Below, piece by piece: positions 1-4,763 of a DNA stretch of 8,897 bases. Position numbers and translations under genes: made by a program. The notes beneath the pieces were generated by a model. It had not been told where the DNA came from, made no database searches, and saw only the letters and a list, made by a program, of their open reading frames with translations. The first letter of the stretch is position 1; each line of letters begins with the position of its first letter. This DNA comes from an uncultured Lachnospiraceae bacterium (GTDB lineage Bacteria; Bacillota; Clostridia; Lachnospirales; Lachnospiraceae). The stretch spans positions 1-8,897 of the forward strand of contig CAMNFX010000046.1 of NCBI GenBank assembly GCA_946537585.1, in the 5' to 3' direction.

Positions 1-375
1 GAGGAGATCTTAGGACCGATCACCACCATGAAGAGCTATGATACCTTTGAGAACGCCGTCGACATGGCTGTGAGGAACATGGTGGAATCCGGCGGCATCG
101 GACATACCGCAGGCATTTTCTCCAACGACGAAGCACATATCCGTTACTATGCGGAGAAGATCCCGGTAGCAAGAGTGCTGGTCAACCAGCCGACACCGGA
201 TGCGTGGGGGCCGAAGACCTGCGCTCTGAGCCCGGCAGTATCCGAGGGCTGCGGCTCCTGGGGCAACAACATCCTGGCAGGAAACGTGGACTATATCCAC
301 ATGATCAACGTATCCAAGGTCTGCAAGCCGCTCGATGTGGAGCTTCCGGATGCAGCCAAGCTGTTTGCAGATTGA
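1..375 (+). CDS. CoA-acylating aldehyde dehydrogenase, C-terminal part (5' truncated)
   Basis: The reading frame is open from the first base of the window (in-frame EEILGPITT before the first ATG at 28) to TGA at 373-375, so only the last 124 residues are present. The order GGIGHTAGIFSND, then RVLVNQP, then GCGSWGNN and a closing HMINVSKV matches the C-terminal third of the acylating aldehyde dehydrogenase family (AdhE N-half, succinate-semialdehyde and sulfoacetaldehyde dehydrogenases). These cytoplasmic enzymes convert an aldehyde, NAD(P)+ and CoA to acyl-CoA. The catalytic Cys and most of the cofactor fold lie outside the window. The protein ends about 25 residues after the GCGSWG motif, so no alcohol dehydrogenase domain is fused as in AdhE. 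The loop between NQP and GCGSWG (TPDAWGPKTCALSPAVSE) differs from the forms I recall, so the substrate is left open. The family call is firm; the substrate is unknown. Confidence 0.85.
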   Translation, partial: EEILGPITTMKSYDTFENAVDMAVRNMVESGGIGHTAGIFSNDEAHIRYYAEKIPVARVLVNQPTPDAWGPKTCALSPAVSEGCGSWGNNILAGNVDYIHMINVSKVCKPLDVELPDAAKLFAD

Positions 376-430
376 TATTGTCTGCAGAGCTTGCCGCTGA
401 CTGATCCGGCTTATTAAACCCGATATGCGG

Positions 431-450
431 GCTGTCACATGAAAGACAGC
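431..450. repeat. Perfect 6-bp hairpin in the 3' untranslated region
   Basis: GCTGTC (431-436) and GACAGC (445-450) are perfect reverse complements around an 8-base loop. The hairpin sits 55 bases after the aldehyde dehydrogenase stop and 14 bases before the terminator stem. It has no T-run of its own, so it is probably an accessory stem at the transcript end rather than the terminator. Confidence 0.45.
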
Positions 451-456
451 GCACAC

Positions 457-497
457 AAAAATACGCAGCCGCCCTTTTCGGACGGCTGTGCATTTTT
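457..497 (+). terminator. Intrinsic terminator after the aldehyde dehydrogenase gene, probably bidirectional
   Basis: Bases 464-474 pair with 480-490 (one G-U pair and one C/A mismatch) around a TTTTC loop. The 3' side is followed by ATTTTT at 492-497, which can pair with AAAAAT at 457-462. The A-tract/stem/T-tract layout would work on either strand. On the plus strand it closes the aldehyde dehydrogenase transcript. On the minus strand it is the first clear stop for any transcript running past the cysteine-rich gene. Confidence 0.8.
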
Positions 498-501
498 ATA
501 G

Positions 502-528
502 GGAAATTTTTCCGAAGTGAGTTATAAT
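502..528 (+). promoter_or_regulatory. Probable promoter of the 91-residue gene, with an operator-like repeat
   Basis: A perfect -10 hexamer TATAAT lies at 523-528, just after the preceding terminator and 35 bases before the ATG at 564. No good -35 box is seen at 16-18 bases spacing. The place where it would be is taken by the inverted repeat GGAAA-TT-TTTCC (502-513), which could be a regulator site, though AT-rich repeats of this size also arise by chance. Confidence 0.5.
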
Positions 529-547
529 GGTCAGAAATGAACCTGGC

Positions 548-554
548 GAGGAGG
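548..554 (+). promoter_or_regulatory. Ribosome binding site fixing the start of the 91-residue gene
   Basis: GAGGAGG at 548-554 lies 9 bases before ATG 564, close to ideal. The upstream in-frame ATG at 537 has no such site and would place the ribosome binding site inside the coding region, so 564 is the better start. Confidence 0.8.
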
Positions 555-563
555 CATATCAGG

Positions 564-839
564 ATGGCACTGATCGGAGCAGATGAATTTATCAAGGCAT
601 GGCTGATCTATCTGAAGGACGGTACTGCAGTTTTAAGCCGCAGGCATTATGAAAGCTGGTGGGAGATCCAGGATGAATACGGAGACCTCTTCAAGTCAAA
701 CCGCGCGATCACGGACGCAGACCCCTGCGGTCAGGTCCTGCGTTACATGGCGGCAGATTTTGAAGAGGGAAAGCAGCCCTTTGACAGGCCGGAAACAGAA
801 GCTTTCTTTGCGGGAAACGAGGAAAGCATCAGAGCTTAA
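564..839 (+). CDS. Small hypothetical protein, 91 residues
   Basis: I do not recognise the family. The protein is soluble-looking and fairly acidic, with no signal peptide or membrane segment. It has an aromatic-rich first half (W13, W32, W33, several Y and F), one cysteine (C55) and a charged C-terminus. The start is set by a strong ribosome binding site at 548-554; an upstream in-frame ATG (537) is less likely. The gene has its own -10 box and, just past its stop, its own terminator (875-903), so it appears to be a single-gene transcription unit. Its TAA stop (837-839) overlaps the stop of the opposing cysteine-rich gene in the tetranucleotide TTAA. The clear expression signals make it a real gene rather than a chance frame. 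Function unknown. Confidence 0.75.
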   Translation: MALIGADEFIKAWLIYLKDGTAVLSRRHYESWWEIQDEYGDLFKSNRAITDADPCGQVLRYMAADFEEGKQPFDRPETEAFFAGNEESIRA

Positions 840-1051
840 TCTTCGGCACAGTCCCGGACAAAATCAGCAAAATCCCCATAGGTATAGCCTGTGGGCTTTT
901 TTTCTTTGCTGACCGCGTAGATCATGCAGTTGGGAACATGTCCTACCCGCAGATTCTTTTCCATGCAGGGGTTACATCCGAGATCGTGGTTTACGGGATG
1001 GTACTGGCAGCTGTAATTATCACAGGTGCAAAAAGGGGCGCTGCTTTTCAT
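836..1051 (-). CDS. Small cysteine-rich protein, possible metal binder (DUF6485-like)
   Basis: A 71-residue protein with seven cysteines: C8, C10, C15, C26, C29, C42 and C68. The pattern CxC-x4-C-x10-CxxC, followed by GHVPNC, resembles from memory the small clostridial proteins annotated DUF6485 (CxC-x4-C, then C-x-C and a closing G-x2-P-x-C). The spacing between cysteine groups is longer here, so the assignment is tentative. Cysteine pairs with nearby histidines (H18, H22, H38) suggest zinc or another metal, which is an inference. The ribosome binding site AAGGAAGG (1060-1067 on the minus strand) lies 8 bases before the ATG. The gene starts 43 bases after the tadA stop on the same strand and is probably co-transcribed with it. 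Its last codons double as the terminator of the opposing gene. Confidence 0.75.
   Translation of the reverse strand: MKSSAPFCTCDNYSCQYHPVNHDLGCNPCMEKNLRVGHVPNCMIYAVSKEKKPTGYTYGDFADFVRDCAED
875..903 (+). terminator. Intrinsic terminator of the 91-residue gene, inside the opposing gene
   Basis: CCCATAGG (875-882) pairs with CCTGTGGG (888-895), with one G-U pair and a 5-base loop. One C and then seven T (897-903) follow. This is a standard plus-strand terminator 36 bases past the stop of the 91-residue gene. It lies wholly within the minus-strand cysteine-rich gene, where the same bases encode part of KKPTGYTYGDF near the C-terminus. Confidence 0.8.
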
Positions 1052-1059
1052 GAGATCAT

Positions 1060-1067
1060 CCTTCCTT
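1060..1067 (-). promoter_or_regulatory. Ribosome binding site of the cysteine-rich gene
   Basis: Read on the minus strand, AAGGAAGG lies 8 bases before the ATG at 1051. It supports that start and shows that the gene can be translated on its own within the tadA transcript. Confidence 0.65.
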
Positions 1068-1094
1068 TGACGATATAATAAGGCGGTGCCTGCA

Positions 1095-1604
1095 TTATCG
1101 TTCGATCCGGCCTTCTCCCGGGATGTACTTTACCTTTCTGGGGTGGGCCTCCCGGAGATTCCGGAAAAAGTCCTTCATGAGCGCTGCACATTCGCTGCCT
1201 AAGGTGCCGGCAACAGTCTCGACCTGGTGATTAAAGCGGCTTTCGTGGAGCATGTCCAGGATCGATCCCGCACAGCCGGCCTTCGGGTTCATGGCGCCGA
1301 TATATACCTTCGGGATACGGGCCTGCACGATGGCGCCCGCACACATGGGACAGGGCTCGAGAGTGACATACATCTCGCATTCTTCGAGCCGCCAGTCGCC
1401 TGTTTTCCTGCATGCCCGGTCGATCGCGATGATCTCCGCATGCTGCAGGACATTTCCTTTGGCAGTCCGGCGGTTGTAGCCTCTGGCGATGATCTTCCCG
1501 TCCTTTACGATCACGCAGCCGATGGGCACATCACCGATGGCAGACGCCTTGTGCGCCTGCCGGATGGCTTCCTTCATGAATTTTTCTTCCGGGGTCAGTT
1601 TCAT
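1095..1604 (-). CDS. tadA: tRNA-specific adenosine deaminase TadA
   Basis: TadA deaminates adenosine-34 to inosine in tRNA-Arg(ACG), allowing one tRNA to read several codons. It is a cytoplasmic zinc enzyme of the cytidine deaminase fold. With the ATG at 1604 the protein has 169 residues, near the usual 150-170. The N-terminal FMKEAIRQAHKA helix, the HAE motif (H55, E57: zinc ligand and proton shuttle) and PCPMC (C85, C88: zinc ligands) are intact. GAMNPKAGCAGS and RFNHQVE are typical of TadA rather than other deaminases. A longer frame from GTG 1640 adds 12 residues that the family lacks, and neither start has a good ribosome binding site. ATG 1604 is chosen by family alignment from memory. 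A 15-codon frame upstream ends in an ATGA overlap with this ATG, so translational coupling is possible. The cysteine-rich gene follows 43 bases downstream. Confidence 0.93.
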   Translation of the reverse strand: MKLTPEEKFMKEAIRQAHKASAIGDVPIGCVIVKDGKIIARGYNRRTAKGNVLQHAEIIAIDRACRKTGDWRLEECEMYVTLEPCPMCAGAIVQARIPKVYIGAMNPKAGCAGSILDMLHESRFNHQVETVAGTLGSECAALMKDFFRNLREAHPRKVKYIPGEGRIER

Positions 1605-1615
1605 GGAAGTATTGT

Positions 1616-1679
1616 AGCATTCCTTCCGGCAAAGCGCCACTCTTTCATTGTCATGCGCTTCAGCTCATGAAAGAATGCT
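1616..1679. repeat. Nested inverted repeats upstream of tadA
   Basis: AGCATTC (1616-1622) is complementary to GAATGCT (1673-1679). Inside this, AAGCGC (1632-1637) is complementary to GCGCTT (1655-1660). A competing 8-bp stem joins TCTTTCAT (1641-1648) and ATGAAAGA (1667-1674). The first two stems can form together; the third excludes them or would make a pseudoknot. If tadA is transcribed from further upstream, this would be a folded leader at its start. No known riboswitch is recognised. Confidence 0.4.
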
Positions 1680-1935
1680 GCTGCGTAAAGAATCGCCGCC
1701 CGGCATTCGCAAAAGGATGCTTTTGGATGAAATCCGGCATGGAAAGCATTGCATCCCGAAAAATATGCCCGGAAAGGAAAGGACCGGGCCGGGCTTTTCC
1801 CCGGCCTGCACTTATGAGGGAAATCTCCGAAATCGGGGATGATTTTCTTGCATACAATACAACATGATGTTAAAATCTAATGGAGTGTAACTATATGGGC
1901 GGAGGGTCCGTATAAGTATACACAATTGGAGCCGT
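1641..1935. other. Divergent tadA/dnaX intergenic region without a recognisable gene
   Basis: No convincing coding region is seen; the short open frames here lack ribosome binding sites and family resemblance. The region carries several possible stems: GGATGC 1715-1720 with GCATCC 1751-1756; GGAT 1725-1728 with ATCC 1732-1735; GCCCGG 1767-1772 with CCGGGC 1784-1789; GGCCGGG 1787-1793 with CCCGGCC 1800-1806; and ATCTCCGA 1823-1830 with TCGGGGAT 1833-1840 (one wobble pair). The dnaX promoter lies at 1848-1876. An SRP RNA gene was looked for, because ffs/scr often lies beside dnaX in Firmicutes, but its conserved GGAAG-loop domain was not found on either strand. No clear promoter for tadA was found; the TACAAT at 1616-1611 (minus strand) is close enough to ATG 1604 that it would give a nearly leaderless message. 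Confidence 0.6.
1848..1876 (+). promoter_or_regulatory. dnaX operon promoter (extended -10)
   Basis: TTGCAT (1848-1853) and TAAAAT (1871-1876) are separated by 17 bases, and TG at 1868-1869 makes an extended -10 (TGTTAAAAT). The -10 matches 5 of 6 consensus bases and the -35 keeps TTG. Transcription would start near 1883, giving a dnaX leader of about 50 bases. This promoter probably serves dnaX, ebfC, recR and the 862-residue gene. Confidence 0.65.
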
Positions 1936-3759
1936 ATGTCGTATCAGGCACTGTATCGCAAATGGCGCCCGGCCACCTTCGATGAGGTCGTAGGGCAGGA
2001 CGCGGTTGTGACGACACTGAAGAATCAGGTCAGAACAGACAGGATAGGCCATGCCTATCTTTTTTGTGGTACCAGAGGCACCGGCAAAACCTCTGCTGCC
2101 AAGATCTTTGCAAGAGCAGTCAACTGTCCGCACGCTGCGGAGCATGACGGCAGTCCCTGCAACAGCTGCGAGGTATGCGAGGCGATCCGGACCGGACGTG
2201 CGATGAATGTCTTTGAGATCGATGCGGCTTCCAACAACGGCGTGGACAATATCCGCGATATCCGGGAGCAGGTGGAGTATCCGCCGGTCACCGGCCGCTT
2301 TAAGGTCTATATCATCGACGAGGCGCATATGCTTTCGACAGGCGCGTTCAACGCCCTGCTGAAGACCCTCGAGGAGCCGCCGTCCTATGTGATCTTCATA
2401 CTTGCGACGACCGATCCCCAGAAGATCCCGCAGACTATTCTTAGCCGCTGCCAGCGCTATGATTTCCGCCGCATGAACCGGCGGACAGCTGCGGCACACC
2501 TGCGGGAGATCACCGCGCTCGAAGGGATGCAGATCGAAGACAGGGCGCTTTCCTATATCGCCGAAGCGGCTGACGGATCCATGCGCGACGCGCTCAGCCT
2601 TCTTGACCAGTGCGCTGCGTATCACTACGGCGAGATGCTCACCTATGATCATGTGCTGGAGATCCTGGGAGCAGCGGACACAGGCGTTTATTCCATGCTT
2701 TACGGGCAGGTGGTCCGCGGAGAGATCGAAGAAGCCCTGAAGACGGTCAATGACCTTGTGAATGCAGGCAGTGACGTCAGCCAGCTGATCAATGATTTTA
2801 TCTGGTATATGCGGACAGTCCTTCTGGCAGGCAGTGCCGCATCTGCGGATATCCTCGACATTTCCGAGGAAAAGCTGATGCTGGCGCGGGCCGATGCGGA
2901 GCTTACGGACAGGCAGGACCTGATCATGATCATGTCCGCTCTTGCAGAGCTCGGCAACCGGTCCCGCTTTTCGACGCAGAAAAGAGTGCTGCTGGAAGTG
3001 GAACTGATCCGGCTCTGTACAAGACATACAGCAGCGGAGCCGGCGGAGCGAAGCGTGGAAGCGGTTCAGGCCCCCATGGCCGCAGCTGCGCCGCGGGTGA
3101 CCGGGCAGGAAGCGCAGCCGGAAGCGGCAGATATACGTCCATCAGCTCCCGCGGGCACCGGATCCCTACGGGCGCGGCTGGAGGCGGAAAGAAACAAGAC
3201 CATGGCATCCGGCGGGAACACCGGGAATTATGCATCACCGTCCCCGGTTCAGGAGCGGCCCCCGGCACCTTTAAGCGCGAAGATCACAGTGGACCTGAAG
3301 GATCCGGATCCGGAAAGGATCCGCCGGGAAACAGCGGACGGTACGGCGGGGCCGGCGGACGCCGCACAGCCAAAGACGGAAGCAGCGCCCGCAGCAGAGC
3401 AGACGGTCACAGCCGAAGCATCCGGCGACCGGCTGATCGATGTGCTCAGGCATAACTGGGCCGATATGGTCAGCGAGCTTTCGCCGTCCAACCGGACACT
3501 TTTTTCCGGAGTGATGCTGAAAGAAGAAAAGAACGGCATCGTGCTGCTGTTCAAGAATAAGATCAACTATACCCTTGCGGCGAGAAATCCGGAGGAAAAC
3601 GGAGTGCTTCGCCTCAGAGAGCTTGCGAAGGAAAGGCTGGGAGTCCCCGTCGGCTTCAATGCCAGGATCGCAAAGCCGGGAGAGATCGAGGCGGTGGATA
3701 ACAGGATGACGGACGAGGAACTTGGCCGGATACAGTTTAAAGTAGAGTTTGAAGACTGA
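1936..3759 (+). CDS. dnaX: DNA polymerase III subunit gamma/tau (clamp loader ATPase)
   Basis: DnaX is the ATPase of the clamp loader, which opens the sliding clamp and places it on primed DNA at the replication fork; the tau form also tethers polymerase and helicase. The 607-residue protein starts with the family hallmark SYQALYRKWRP. It has Walker A GTRGTGKT (45-52), four zinc-module cysteines (C64, C75, C78, C81), Walker B ending IIDEAH (126-131), a sensor-1 region ATTDPQKIP (157-165) and the SRC arginine-finger motif (170-172). The AAA+ and clamp-loader domains reach about residue 365. An Ala/Pro/Glu-rich linker (about 367-490) follows, then a folded C-terminal domain (about 495-607) that makes this a full tau-type protein. 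The ribosome binding site GGAG (1928-1931) lies only 4 bases before the ATG. It is the first gene of the operon; ebfC follows after 16 bases. Confidence 0.97.
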   Translation: MSYQALYRKWRPATFDEVVGQDAVVTTLKNQVRTDRIGHAYLFCGTRGTGKTSAAKIFARAVNCPHAAEHDGSPCNSCEVCEAIRTGRAMNVFEIDAASNNGVDNIRDIREQVEYPPVTGRFKVYIIDEAHMLSTGAFNALLKTLEEPPSYVIFILATTDPQKIPQTILSRCQRYDFRRMNRRTAAAHLREITALEGMQIEDRALSYIAEAADGSMRDALSLLDQCAAYHYGEMLTYDHVLEILGAADTGVYSMLYGQVVRGEIEEALKTVNDLVNAGSDVSQLINDFIWYMRTVLLAGSAASADILDISEEKLMLARADAELTDRQDLIMIMSALAELGNRSRFSTQKRVLLEVELIRLCTRHTAAEPAERSVEAVQAPMAAAAPRVTGQEAQPEAADIRPSAPAGTGSLRARLEAERNKTMASGGNTGNYASPSPVQERPPAPLSAKITVDLKDPDPERIRRETADGTAGPADAAQPKTEAAPAAEQTVTAEASGDRLIDVLRHNWADMVSELSPSNRTLFSGVMLKEEKNGIVLLFKNKINYTLAARNPEENGVLRLRELAKERLGVPVGFNARIAKPGEIEAVDNRMTDEELGRIQFKVEFED

Positions 3760-3763
3760 TTTC

Positions 3764-3768
3764 AGGAG
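3764..3768 (+). promoter_or_regulatory. Ribosome binding site of ebfC
   Basis: AGGAG at 3764-3768 lies 7 bases before ATG 3776. It excludes the longer frame that opens at 3749 inside the end of dnaX. Confidence 0.75.
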
Positions 3769-3775
3769 AACATTC

Positions 3776-4117
3776 ATGGCAAAGAGAGGCGGATTCCCGG
3801 GCGGCATGCCCGGCAATATGAACAATATGCTCAAGCAGGCACAGCGCATGCAGCGCCAGATGGAAGAGCAGCAGAAGGAACTCGAAGAGAAGGAGTTCAC
3901 CGGAACTGCGGGCGGCGGTGCCGTAAGCATCACGATCAGCGGCAAAAAGACCGTGACAAAAGTGGAGATCGATCCCGACGCATGTGATCCCGAGGATGTA
4001 GAGACCCTGCAGGATCTCGTCATGCTCGCCTTCAATGATGCCGTATCCAAGGCTGACACCGCCGGAGAGGAATTGATGGGCAGGTTCAGCGGCGGCTTCG
4101 GCCTGGGAGGTTTCTGA
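3776..4117 (+). CDS. ebfC: YbaB/EbfC family nucleoid-associated protein
   Basis: A 113-residue protein of the small DNA-binding family that sits between dnaX and recR in most bacteria. Homologues are dimers that bind DNA and coat the nucleoid; a role in recombination or repair is often suggested from this gene neighbourhood. Visible hallmarks are a Gly/Met-rich N-terminus (GGFPGGMPGNMNNMLKQAQ), a helix rich in Gln and Glu (about 16-40), the core strand pair TGTAGGGAVSITISGKKTVTK in two parts with VEIDPD following, and a Gly/Phe-rich tail. The length is normal (about 100-115). The start at 3776 is fixed by AGGAG at 3764-3768. The gene ends 2 bases before the recR start, and its last codons carry the recR ribosome binding site, so the two are probably translationally linked. 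Confidence 0.95.
   Translation: MAKRGGFPGGMPGNMNNMLKQAQRMQRQMEEQQKELEEKEFTGTAGGGAVSITISGKKTVTKVEIDPDACDPEDVETLQDLVMLAFNDAVSKADTAGEELMGRFSGGFGLGGF
4106..4110 (+). promoter_or_regulatory. recR ribosome binding site inside the end of ebfC
   Basis: GGAGG at 4106-4110 lies 9 bases before TTG 4120 and within the Gly-rich last codons of ebfC. It supports the unusual TTG start of recR; no in-frame ATG occurs near it. Confidence 0.75.
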
Positions 4118-4119
4118 TC

Positions 4120-4740
4120 TTGGATTATTACGGATCAAGCATCGGCAGGCTGATCGAATCGCTGCAGTCACTTCCCGGAGTCGGCTTAAAGAGCGCGCAG
4201 CGGCTGGCCTTTCATATCATCGGAATGCCGAAGGAACAGGTCAAAAGCATCGCTGACAGTCTGATCGATGCGAGAGAAAACGTGCATTTCTGCAGCAGAT
4301 GCCAGACGCTGACGGACGGTGACCTCTGTCCGATCTGCTCGAGCAGCCGCCGGGATCAGAGTACGATCATGGTGGTCGAAAACTCCAGAGACCTTGCCGC
4401 CTATGAGCGCACAGGGGGTTATGAAGGCGTCTACCATGTGCTGCAGGGCGTTATCTCTCCCATGACAGGAGTCGGCCCGAATGATATCCGCCTGAAGGAG
4501 CTGATGCAGCGGCTGCAGAACGCGGACGGCAGCATTCCCGTGCAGGAGGTCATCATTGCCACGAGCCCGACGGTAGAGGGCGAGAGCACGGCGATGTACA
4601 TCGTCAAACTCATCCGCATGCTGGATCTGCCTGTAAAGATCACCAGGATCGCCTCCGGCGTTCCGGTCGGCGGAGATATTGAAAACATAGATGAGGTCAC
4701 GCTGGAGCGAGCACTCAAAGGGCGTACCGAACTGAAATAA
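4120..4740 (+). CDS. recR: Recombination mediator protein RecR
   Basis: RecR works with RecO (and RecF) to load RecA on single-stranded DNA at gaps and stalled forks. The 206-residue protein has the full family layout. A helix-hairpin-helix (LPGVGLKSAQRLAFHI, about 18-33) is followed by a four-cysteine zinc finger (C58, C61, C70, C73). The TOPRIM domain follows, with the VVEN glutamate E87 and D91, and the segment ends in a Walker B-like SGVPVGGDIENIDEVTL stretch. The length is close to the usual 198-200. Translation starts at TTG, which gives an N-terminus (DYYGSSIGRLIESL) like other clostridial RecR proteins and has a well-placed ribosome binding site at 4106-4110. The gene lies 2 bases after ebfC and 23 bases before the next gene. 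Confidence 0.96.
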   Translation: MDYYGSSIGRLIESLQSLPGVGLKSAQRLAFHIIGMPKEQVKSIADSLIDARENVHFCSRCQTLTDGDLCPICSSSRRDQSTIMVVENSRDLAAYERTGGYEGVYHVLQGVISPMTGVGPNDIRLKELMQRLQNADGSIPVQEVIIATSPTVEGESTAMYIVKLIRMLDLPVKITRIASGVPVGGDIENIDEVTLERALKGRTELK

Positions 4741-4763
4741 AACACTTCCTTGAAGGAGCCGAA

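Noticed and set aside
537..563. Earlier ATG for the 91-residue gene
   Set aside because: It would place the strong ribosome binding site inside the coding region and has none itself.
1641..1860. SRP RNA gene beside dnaX
   Set aside because: The conserved GGAAG-loop domain with its flanking AGG and AGCAG bases was not found on either strand.
1648..1867. Two short plus-strand frames (64 and 66 residues) in the tadA-dnaX spacer
   Set aside because: No ribosome binding site, no promoter and no recognisable protein; their bases fit better as a stem-rich spacer.
1891..3027. Long minus-strand open frame of 378 residues opposite dnaX
   Set aside because: It is a shadow of dnaX: the plus-strand frame carries all DnaX motifs, while this frame has no family resemblance and no ribosome binding site.
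3515..3535. A-rich stretch in dnaX as a possible frameshift site making the short gamma form
   Set aside because: The bases read AAAGAAGAAAAG, not a canonical slippery heptamer. The site lies within the folded C-terminal domain rather than after the ATPase domains, where gamma would end.
3271..4059. Minus-strand open frame of 262 residues across the end of dnaX and ebfC
   Set aside because: It spans two clearly coding plus-strand genes and resembles no protein; it arises from GC-rich codon bias.
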